64,000 nucleotides of DNA from Panopea generosa (taxonomy: Eukaryota > Mollusca > Bivalvia > Adapedonta > Hiatellidae). Of the stretch, positions 28,001-40,000 are shown one piece after another. The stretch is from positions 22,378,014 to 22,442,013 of the forward strand of contig CM055911.1 in NCBI GenBank assembly GCA_029582155.1, given 5' to 3'. The notes beneath the pieces were generated by a model that did no database searches, was not told the origin of the DNA, and saw only the letters and a program-made list of their open reading frames with translations. The position numbers and the translations under genes are program-made. Within the stretch, counting starts at the first letter, position 1. Each line of letters opens with the position of its first letter.

Positions 28001-31000
28001 AGCTGGAAAATTTAATGTAAATATGAAAATAATAAGTCCAATTTCGAGTTTTCATTGGATGATGGAAAACATAAGGCTTAGCTTAGTTCAATGTTGCCCA
28101 GAAACTCTTCAGGCTTCATGAATATTGCACTGGCCCAATTTGTTTTATCACCCGATGAAAACTAACGAATTCAGATGTAAATCCTTAAATGAAATAAATT
28201 AATCATTAGGAGAAATTTAGATTTTTTTTAATTGAGGAAAATCTCACCTTGAGATGTTTAGTGAAACTGGCCCCAATTTCTAAAGTTTAATGTAATATTA
28301 AAAATTAATTTATTTTGATTCCTTTAATTGATTCCTTTAATTTTCTTTAACCAATGTCATTGAGACTAAATGCTGATTTCTCTAGAGCCAGTCTGAAAAC
28401 ATGATCACCAAGATGTTTTTTGTTTTGTTTCGATTTAAGTCTTTTTTTAAGCATTTAAGTATATGTATCCAACATATGTTTGTGAAACAGGGTACATTTT
28501 AGTGTAAGGTACTTTTTCTTTTCTATTTCTTATCTAGATTTAAAATATGTTAATTTTAAAGAAGGCTGAAGCAACTAGATGTTTGTTAATTTTACAATCA
28601 AGAACTGAAATATTTACTTACTTCATCTGAATCCTCGCCCGTTTGTCTGAGATTGTACGTGAGATCATTATGAATATCCTTCGCAAACTTTTCAGCAAAT
28701 TCTGGATAAAGCAGCAGAACATCGGTAAGGCCTTTTATGTTAATGCACTGCAATTCACTGTATGTTAATGAGCGGACGTCGTAATTACACACACTTACAG
28801 GGTCGTCAAAGTCGATGTCAGCCCCAAACAGGTCACCTTTACCTGAAATATAATCATGTTTAGTCATACAAAGGCTGTAGTAGATTGACATCTTGGCTTA
28901 TTTATATATCTTGCAAACATTGGGGAATACATTTGTATGCTTCTACATTTGTTAATGAATCGATGTGAGAGACAATGGTATGTTTGGCACGGCACGGCAC
29001 GGTACGTATCAAACGATATATTGTCCCATTCATACTTTTCCACTAGTATCGATTATGTTTATGCTATTGTGATATACCAGTCGTCTTCAGAGAGACGTAT
29101 AGTTTCTTCTTTTCTCTTTTCCTGGTCCAGGAATAAAATGGTGAACTGGCTAGCGATTTTAGAATCTAAGAATCTCGACTCTAAAGTTCAACTCCCTCAA
29201 GTGCCGTGTTTCTTGACGTAATCGTAACGTGAATTTATACGATAGTTTATGGGTACATCTGACACATGAATTCGTATATCATATACGTATATAAGTGTAA
29301 ATAAAGATGTGTGTATCTTGACATAAGAAAAAAATATTGAAAGCGTGCATTTTCAGTGATGATTATAAAACCTTTGCATTGATACAAATAATGTTATCGA
29401 TGACGATTGGGACTTTGTAACCAGCAAGGTTATTAGTGTAAGGCAGTTTATTTGCACAATTTCATTAAATTAACCTTGACATTACATTATTTTATGCTGA
29501 CCTATTTTTGTCCTTGAAATTTAAACACATAGTCCTGGACAAAATGATTGCTTTTGTAATATGAAGATGGGTTTGGATGGAATTCTGTAGTTCATCTAAT
29601 GAATGAAACACACTTAATGAATTAGATTTTGTAACACAATCGTATCGTAGTCAGCTGCCGTTCTACTATTTCTTCAGTCGTGATTATTTAAACTGTCGAT
29701 TCCATTTACATTTCATAGTCAGCTTTCATAAACGACCGTCAGGTATTTGCCGGAATAGTGCACTTTGATAAGAACTTCATTATTCTACGTAAAACTTTCA
29801 ATTGAACTATGCCTTTGAACGCAAATGACCCTGTTCAATCTTCGTATTTTATGCAATATAATGTATTCGGTAGAATGGACCGAGCTCCATTATTGGGTCC
29901 GTTAAATAGCAATATTGGGAAAGCCACATTTGAGCACGTTGATTAGTCAGTTGCTTAACTGAAAGTTTGGACCACTTCACAGTTAAGTAAGTGTTCATTT
30001 GCTATGAGTTGTGGAACAGGCATAGAAGTTCCTGCTTTTTCATTGAGGGTTGATAGACTTGATTCGGGATATCTCAGGTTCTTGGATAGATTAAATATAC
30101 TGCGATTATTTTTTTAACAATCTAAAAAAACACAACTATTGACATTTGTGACGTTTTGACAGGACAAAGGTCAGTCAGTATAATATATAACCAGATACAT
30201 AAATGATTGATATTATTAAGCAGTCATGTGAAATGTTGATTGCACAAGAAGCTTTTGAAAAAACGGATTTTTTACCATTAACTGTGATATAATGATTACC
30301 TCTAAGTTTGTGGCAAAGCTTTCCAAAAGCGTCCCTGCGTGTTTAAACTTCACAATCAGTTTTATAGAATTTTCAGACTTGATTCAATCTGCGCGCTATT
30401 TGGTTTACACATGCCAAAACAAATCATCCTATAAAATGTATTTTTTCTCTGAACTCATTTCAATTATGTAATTGTGTGCATATTAAATCTATGCACGCCG
30501 TGGTAGACTAATCAGTTTTATTCACAATTGAAATTTGAATTTAAATCTTTCTTTCTTCGATATAGATATGAACGCGCTTAATCGAGTATGTTGGGAAACT
30601 CAAATCTCTTTAAAGATAACTTCAGAGCAATCTTTCGAGATAAATATTTGGAAAGTATCAAATAGTTGCAGCATTAAATCATACATGATATTTCTAAACA
30701 TAATTACGTATTAAAAGTGTTATGTTAGCTTAGTTGATGAAATAAATAAACTAAAAATTCACCTAAAATAGCAACTACCATGTCCATTTTCAGAATTTCC
30801 ATGGAACCGCTTACAAGAAGGTACAAGTAATTGGCCGCATCTCCTTTATGTACAAGAAACTCGCCCGGTGCGCAGAATGAACGCCTCGTGTGGAGTGCTA
30901 TGGACTTGAGACAACCTTGAGTGGCCTCTTCAAATATGGATAAATTGAGAATTTCTTTGTGTAGATGAAGACCCAATTCTCCCTTCATCTCTTCTGGAAA

Positions 31001-34000
31001 GTCTTTGAGTATCTGAAAACGTTACATAATTATGTAATTACGATACGTAAAATGTTTTCAACAGTTTATTGTATTTTTCAACCGATCTTGCTTATTGTTG
31101 CGGTTTATCTAAAACATTTACTCATATAAAAAGTAACTAAACAGCTGGGTAGAAATATACTTAACACCAAGGAAATGTGGAAAAACGCCTAAAACATATA
31201 GAAGAACATGTGTTTTAACAGAAATGGTAGAAGAAGTTTTCCGTTAAGATAGATCTTGATAATACATATTCATAGACCAGCAGCTGGGTACTTATCGTTC
31301 TGATGTAGTTTTGTTGTAACTTCTTGTTTTGGTTTATATAGACGTTAAGAATGCAAATGCTCCCTTTGGATGTATTCTTAGTGCTATGGAGACTATGACT
31401 TTAGAATGCAAATGCTCACTTTGGATGTATTCTTAATGCTATGGAGACTATGACTTTAGAATGCAAATGCTCCCTTTGGATGTATTCTTAATGCTATGGA
31501 GACTATAACTTTAGAATGCAAATGCTCCCTTTGGATGTATTCTTAATGCTATGAAGATTATGACTCTAGAATGCAAATGCTGCCGTTGGATGTATTCTAA
31601 ATGGTATGAAGACTATGACTTTATATGTAAATGCTCTCTTTGGATGTATTCTTAATGCTTTGGAGACTATGGCTTTTGAATGCAAATGCTGCCTTTGGAT
31701 GTATTCTTATTGTTATGAAGACTATGATTTTAGAATGCAAATGCTCCCTTTGGATGTATTATTAATGTTATGAAAAGTATTACTATAGAATGCAAATGCT
31801 GCCGTTTGGTGTATTCTTAATGGTATGAAGACTATGACTTTTGAATGCAAATGCTCCCTTTGGATTTATTCTCAATGCTATGGAGACTATGACTTTAGAA
31901 TGCAAATGCTGCTGTTGGATTTATTCTCAATGCTATGGAGACTATGACTTTAGAATGCAAATGCTGCTGTTGGATGTAGTCTTAATGTTATGGATACTAT
32001 GACTTTAGAATGCAAATGCTGCCGTTGGATGTATTCTTAATGGTATCTAGATTATGACTTTAGAATGCAAATGCTCCTGTTGGATGTATTCTTAATGTTA
32101 TTTTCCTTTGAATGCAATGGTCATGTTGGATATATACTTAATGTTATGGATACTAGTGCCTTTGAATGCAATGGTCATGTTGGATATATACTTAATGGTA
32201 TGGATACAAGTGCCTTTGAATGCAATGGTCATGTTGGATATATACTTAATGTTATGGATACTAGTGCCTTTGAATGCAATGGTCATGTTGGATATATTCT
32301 TAATGTTATGAATACTAGTGCCTTTGAATGCAATGGTCATGTTGGATATATTCTTTATGTTATCGATACTAGTGCCTTTGAATGCAATGGTCATGTTGGA
32401 TATATTCTTAATATTATAAATACTATGCCTTTGAATGCAAATGACCCTGTTAGATATATCTTTATGTTATAGAGACTATGGTCTTTGAATGCAAATGCTG
32501 CTGTTTTGGATATTTTTAATGTCATGGTTCTGTACCATTTGATCGCAACGCTAACTGCTATAAACACATTGACTCATTTATAGTGATACAGTGCCAGGAT
32601 AATATGACTGGGTGATATATTATATATACATCAATGATATGACAGTTAGACAATACTTTCAGTAAGAGAATGATTGAAAGTAAAAATAAACACAGAGAAC
32701 GTCAGACTATAACATATACTGTGATGGTAATTGATAAACATTACATGTTTCCGATGTATCTGTAAAGTTTTTGCGAGAACATTCTTCTTTTATCAGTGTA
32801 GTTCATCCTACAATGCAATAAGGTACCAAGTGTGTATGAAATAGGCAGGCACTTGGTACCTTATTGCATCAATGGGGCGAAACTGTTGTGTTTACCTCGT
32901 TTGTCTCTATGCCGTTGTTCATAGACCACATGGTCTGGAAGTATTCTTGCATTCTTTGTTTTAGTGGCTTTGGAATATCATATGCACGGAAGAAATCTGA
33001 AAGATTGAATTAGATCAATTAACTGCGGATGTATTTAAAGTGTAAACAGTATATCGTGAAACAACTAAAGGGATAAGTAAAGTAATAGCACCTGAGGTAA
33101 TCATCCCGAAATTCCGTTAAAAGTAATCAATTAGGATTAAAACAAACGAGTTTGACATGCTTTCATGCAATCAAAAAGGTAAAACGATATTATAAAAGCT
33201 ATATTGATAACATGATGACGAATCATTTTACGCGTAACTTAATGACGATTTTCTAAATCATTAAACCTCTGTAAATGTTAAGTTCGTTAAAACCATATTT
33301 GAAATAAAACAATTATTTCAGCAGCAGTGAATATTCTCTTTCTCTCTCTCTAAGTGGCTATATCTATCTCTTTTTAAGCTTGTTTTATTTCTATTTTGAC
33401 TCGATATAACCATTGAATGGTCACAACGTTTATGTTTAAAATGAAGGAGAAGAACCGTATCTAATGTTGGCATAATTTGTGACCCGACGCCTTATACAAT
33501 GTATATTGAAATAGAATAATGTTTAAATTAAGCTAGCAGCAAATTCAATATGATCAACTGATTAATAGCGACCGAGTTTTCTCCGCAATCAAGCTGTAAA
33601 CTAAATTCAAAGCAATATATTCGAAGATCAAATAAAATCAAGGGTATATTTAACTAAAATGATCACATTATAATTATACAAATATATGAGCATACAGCAT
33701 GTACTGGTACCGGTACTTTGTAAAAACAAAAATTTAATTGAAATAAAATTTGTGCCTGTTTTTATATTCCTGAGTATGCGGCTAACCATACATTCGAAAA
33801 TTGTCTTGGATGTTCTTGTTTCTATAGTGTTCTGTCGTAACAAGTTAAATTGATTTGAAGGTTTAAAACAACTACGTTGTGACTTTTCTATTACCAAACG
33901 TCACAATTCTTTATTTTTAAAAATAACATGATTATTTTTATTTCATAACTTGCCAATCGGATTAATAACTGCTGATGTGTTTTTTTTTCTCTCAATGAAT

Positions 34001-37000
34001 TTCAACTCATAAAATGAGAAAATATTTTAAATCAACCCACGCATTAAACGTTTCAAATGTTGCACTTTCTCTGTCAAGCTAATGTAGCGACATTTATTCC
34101 ATATTGCTACAGGATTTAAATTAATTGTTTTTAGATTAAATAATAAGTAACATAGCACGTTTGTTGGATTTATATTCACACTATATTGTTTCAATTTATT
34201 AATTTTGCATTGATGAAGAATTATGTTTAATTCAAACGAATCACGCTCAAAGTTGTCCTGTATAGAACCAGTACTAAGCATATACGGATAGAGAATCTTG
34301 CTCAAGGACACCTAGCATGATTGTGACGGGGAATCGAACTGATACCACTTTGATCGAGGGTCCGATTCTTTAACACTATACCACGTGCCAACTTGTTATT
34401 TTGTGTAAATACATAAGTAGCTTGTGTCACACGTTTAAGTTATAAGCATACAATGGTATACTAATACCATTCATATCATAAACATTACAATACACAGAAA
34501 CAGTGTATCTTATCATATCATATCATGTTATATTATATAATATTGTATCATATTATGCTGTATTATATTACGTTTACCTTTAAGGTCCTTTGTTTTGGAA
34601 TGGAAGTTTGCTCGTCGCTGGTACATTCTTTGTATAAGGGCTGTCACATTACCGAACACTACAGCGTGCATAAGAGCTGAAAAGGTAAGACATTTCGAAG
34701 CCAACGTAGATATTCATATATTTGCAAAAATAAAGGTATTTTATAGGTGGTATGATCAGTATATCTGTGGGCATGTCGTATTTATATCAATTCATTAGAC
34801 ACAAGTTTTCTCCATCGAGTGATTTCCGTGTATATCAATGTGCCTTCGTCTGTTCGTGCATATGCTTTAATAATGCAATTCCTTATAAATGCTGTAAAAT
34901 AAGTAAAATACACATACTGCGTTATTTGAATACTAGCTTATCTAGCTTACATGTATAGCAATACTGCCATATAACCAATGTGTTTGACTGTTTTATTGTT
35001 TTATCATCTACTGTAAAAACATTGGGTACGAGAATTATTATTCTATTAATTATTGATTTTTTTTTAAAAAAAAGTATTACTGCAAACAAAAATCATTTAT
35101 ACTGATCAATTTCACGTGAAGGATCTAAAGATAACAATAACAAATACAGACCCATGGTATAGGATCGAACAAAAAGGCGAGTTTACAATAATAAATACAG
35201 ATCCATGGTATAGGATCGAACCAAACGGCAAGTTTACAATAATAAATACTGATCCATGGTATAGGATCGAACCAAACGGCAAGTTAACAACAACAAATAC
35301 AGCTTGTTATGTAAAATGATAAATGTAACGAGTTTAGTTAAATCAAATCGTATTGATAATTATACATGTATATACATATACACTTGCTAAGTAAATATTA
35401 CTATGGCTGTGTTTAACAGGGTCGATGCCATTACAAAATAACAGAGAGCGTGATTACAGCTCATAAACCATGAGTTATGTTTCGTTTTTCACGCACTTAT
35501 TACGTATTAGCAAGCAAGTCATTGATACAAACATAACGGTAAAAACATATATATATTATTCATGTCAGTTATTTTCCAAAACATATTGATGATTGTTTCA
35601 GCTGATGCAACTGTACATTAATTTACATTTTGAATAACGAAGGAGCAATAAAATGAAATGTTGAAATTTTACCATTGCCGATTGAGATAGCTCTAAGAAA
35701 TCTGTAAGCGGTGATTTTTGGTGAAATGTAGGAAAATAACACGCTTATTAGATACTCATATACTTACCACCAATAATCATTGCACAAATGGAAAATATCT
35801 TTTCAGAGTTTGTGTTAGCGGACACATTCCCAAACCCAACACTAGTGAGACTGCTGCACGTGAAGTAGAGAGCGGATAAATAGCTTATCATTACGTCTGG
35901 TTTCACTGTCTCAACGCTGTAATTCCCATTACAATCAAATCCTGGATTTAGGTCTAGGCGCTCGCTAAGTTCCGACAGCCATCCTATAATTTAGAAAATA
36001 TTCTAATTATGTATCGATATCTAGCCCGAATGTTATAAAATACAATGAAAGTGTCCAATGGAAAAAAAGAAAACTTTCAAGAAAAGAAAGTATCATATTT
36101 GGATCTAATGAGCCTGTTCACGCGAGGTTATGAAATATGCAATGATAACTTCACACTCTAGCACTGGCCTAAAGAGTATTATACTTTTGAAACGTACCGA
36201 ATGTATTTCATGATTTCAGAGAACGAGAAATGATAACACCGAAACATTTTAATGGTGATTTTTTTTTAAATATGCCACACAGCACTCATTATCGCCACAA
36301 TGTCCGACAAAAGGATGCCTCAAATGTTTCTTGCTGATTTTAAATATATTAGGCTCTATCTTACACGTTATTGTCCCTTCACTTAATTTTATCTTAATGT
36401 ATCTTAATTTAAACTTTCAGTTTAAAAATTGCATGTTTCATTATGTGAACTACACATTTGAAACAATCTAAGAAACAATTTCACATTTAGTTTTAAACAA
36501 AAAACATGCCAGTCAAGTCACTAAATTAATTTAATTTTTAAGCCATTAATAAAATTAAACATTAATGCATTTTATATTTTTTCATTCTCTTCATAATCAC
36601 TTTCATTATCATTTATTGTATAGTTTAGCGAAGCATCCTATTAGATCAATTACTTACCTGCCGTTATATTATTTCCATATTCCTCGTGACCAATGGCATA
36701 CCATAAACACGCCAGCCAATGGGCAAGAAGTGTGAACATGCTCATGAGCAATGCAAGGACGAGAGCACTGTACTGTGAAAAGCGGTCTATCTTCTGGAGA
36801 AGACGAGCAAGACGAAGAAGACGAGCAAGCTTGAGCAAATGAACCGGGGCTTTCTGAAAGAGAGTGTAAAGTTTTATATACACATTTAACATACGGTAGA
36901 ACTTCGATGGCCCGAACCCGACGGGTCTAGATACAGTAGTTCGAGTCAAGAGTTCTTCGAACAAAGTCGTTTTCAACATCATATCATAATATATAAATAC

Positions 37001-40000
37001 ATAAACATATATATATATTGAAGTAGGAATTTAGTTTGGATCAGATAAGTGGTTGGAGCAATATGTGATGTTCCACTCATCCGTGTTCGGGCCAACGAAG
37101 TTATACTGTATATTATTGTTATTTTTATACATACGTAATGTAAATATTGTTATTTTTGTACATACGTAATGTAAATATGTTAGGTTTACATTACAAAAGT
37201 ATTTAGTCAGCAAAAAACTTGACAGAATCTGTTTAGAGATAGGAAGGAAGAACAATGTTGATCAGTTGTGTGCATTTGTTTGAGGCATAGAATTAATGCC
37301 TCTACGAGCCGACATGGGAACCAGCGCTCTAATGTATAAAGTGTGAAAGTGCCTTATACATTTTCAGGTATTTAGTGTATACATTTTATAATGAAACTAT
37401 TGCGTGAGAAACATAACGGTGAAATGTTTTCTCTACAAAGTCAATAAGCTAGTAAGAAATCGTGTTAGTATTTGATTTAATGTTAGTGTCGCTTGTAAAA
37501 CGAAACACCATACAATAATCAAACACGAGAACTGTTTTTATTTTCAATTTCATACTTGCATGTAACATCTCATAAAATGTGGTTTCACCAGCTAGGTTTT
37601 CTAATCAGTAATATTCGTTAAAGATAATGTCAGAACGGTAAAATACTCCAAAGGACAATTATCGTGTCTTCATTTAGAGGCACAACTATCTCCATCACTT
37701 TGTAAACGTGGCATATACTCGGTATGTTACCTCCTTCATCATTTACTTTTTCGACAGAAGCAGAATATAAACAACATATATCGAATCAATTCTAGGCTGT
37801 AAAATATCTGCATCTTTGCATCGATGTCACCAAACCAGACAAGTGATTACACACATGGCATCACCTGATTAAAAAAGTAATACTATGCAACTATATTTCA
37901 ACAGGCGATGTATATTTTTTAAGCACAGTCATCAAAACACTACCGTCATGCAATGTACGGAGACCGGGTTTAACGTAATATGTCGATTGCATGGTGGTTA
38001 TCGTCACTTTCAACAAACTGTTTAGTTATATTGCGACGGTGTTTTTAAGCGCTGTTACTCTGAAATATCATACCACTACTACATGGTATAATACCTCAGT
38101 CACCTGCCGCATTATGGCGACACCGACCAGACCTAGAATTACACTCTAAATGAAAACAATCTTCTAGTACTATTTTTCTTTGTCTTTGGTGTGACTCGGC
38201 CTGGGATCGATAGCACGACGATGTTCCGCAAGCGAGGCGGATGTTCTACCACTATATCACCACTGCGGTTGTCAATGTAAGAATGGATTGTAGAGATACC
38301 TCTAGTGATTGAAACAATGTCATCAAAGATTGTAAAAAAATTACCGGACATCGTGAGGATAGTAAGTTTTATCACATTTTAAGCTTCCATTCACTGGCAA
38401 TTAAAAAATACAGAACCCGAGGTTATAAAACAATTTTCATTTTCAACTCAAATTTGTACTCATAAACAATTTTCAGAATTTATATTTTCTCATGAACACG
38501 TACCGCTTATAACCGGTAGTGTTAGTGTGGAGCATTCCATTCGATTTCAAGGAGAGTTTATATGCTTTAACAGTGCGATCTTCTACTGTCAAAATTTAAT
38601 GACTAAGACTTGAATATTTGATGCAATTTGCCCCATTTATTTTCCAAGCTACCCACAAACGTAAAACATCACAGGTGGCAATAACGAATGTATGTATCCA
38701 AGTGAATAAATAATTGATTCGTTATTGACGTCTATGGAATTTTACTTTTGGGAGTTACTTTAAAAAATGGAAGACATGCATCAAAATTTCATGTCTCAGT
38801 CATCAACGTTTGTGAGTATAAAACAGAAATGGCACGTTTGACGTATATAACCTTTCTTTGAAATCAGATGGCATGTTTGCACTTAAGTTACCTGTATATA
38901 AGTGGTACATTTTCAATGTCTCTGAGTGTATCAACACAAACCTTGAGTTAAGCATGAAGCAAAATTATTGAATCCATGGGTAATAGTCACGTCAGAAACA
39001 TTCGTCATTTATGGCGTAATAGTGTTATATTCAACAACTTTTCTTAAAAAGAAATATTGTACTTGAATTCAGGAATTAATTATAAAAACACTCTTAGAAA
39101 CATTAGTTTGCAAGCTGATAGGGACACAGAATATTTAGTCAAATACATTCTCAATACTATTATGTCGGTCATAGTAAACTAGGTATCTGAAGTTGAAATT
39201 TGAATTTTTAAGCTGAATTCTAAGACAATGCTCAGGAATTGTTGGTGAATATGACCCCAGGAGTGGTCAAAGTGGAAAACAACCTACATGTGGTCACTCA
39301 TCTGATATTAATTTAAACGTATTTATTTTACTTCGATTGTGAAGCACCTTAGACAAACCACGCTCGAAGTGTTCCTGGGTAGAACCAGTAGTAAGCATGA
39401 AAGTATCTTGATCAAGGACACCGTACTACTCTCCGATCCTGAGTTCAATGCTCTACCGCTAGACCACGCGCTCCATTATTCATTATACATATCTATTATG
39501 ACTACTGTAATACATTTAGTATATTTATTGTGCTTGTTTTTGCTATTGCGATGTCTGTGTCTACTTTTAAGCAGATATGTCTCTTTTGTTTTCTGACATC
39601 TATTCTATACAGCAATCCCAATATAACTTATTGCATATTGCTAGACTGGAATCTTTTCAAAACGCATCTGAATATATTTCTGCCACCGTTTTTGTTCTGA
39701 TCGGTTGTAAAGACAGATTCCAAGTCAGTCGCATCATTTGATAGACAGTGTATCAGAGATGAACTTAATCTAACGGAATAAAACCGTAGAACCTTCATTA
39801 AGATCGGATACGGCTAGATCCACTTTGTTTTAACAGGAAATTTCATTAAACTCAGCTAGATATCTCGCCAAATAAGAAACAATAATAGAATTGCATTGAT
39901 CCAGAGATTTTATCTGATTAAATTTGCATTTGTTTTGGAGATAGTGAACACATTAATGGGAGTTAAGAGTTTATTTAGGTACGATAATTAACCGAACAGC

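Larger units (their letters stand above)
12298..28621 (-). other. 16.3 kb ELK intron
   Basis: This is the largest intron whose two ends both lie in the window; it separates the CNB-homology domain from the tail exons. It holds three family E elements, a 37-bp minisatellite, SINEs of families A, B and C, an (AATC)n run and a (TA)n run, listed separately. Phase 0 on both sides, so no further exon is required. The 92-codon plus frame at 16887-17165 is the only odd open frame. Intervals 12298-16880, 22000-24950 and 26950-27460 show nothing I can name. Confidence 0.7.
28843..30762 (-). other. ELK intron between the two CNB-homology exons
   Basis: 1920 nt, phase 1 on both sides. It contains family E copy 4 and, just before it, one isolated monomer related to the minisatellite at 31340-32520. 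The rest is AT-rich with no feature I recognise; the 94-codon plus frame at 28937-29221 has no recognisable similarity. Confidence 0.75.
31013..32895 (-). other. ELK intron between C-linker and CNB-homology exons
   Basis: 1883 nt, phase 0 on both sides. About 1.2 kb of it is one minisatellite with POU octamer motifs, and the 5' splice-site end carries a perfect 20-bp hairpin. The open frames at 32065-32472 (plus), 32108-32311 (plus) and 32098-32394 (minus) are by-products of the 54-bp repeat. Confidence 0.8.

Noticed and set aside
32065-32472. 135-codon plus-strand frame with 18-residue repeats, and the minus frame at 32098-32394
   Set aside because: Both are produced by a 54-bp tandem repeat, whose length is a multiple of three. 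The repeat continues with frame breaks on both sides.
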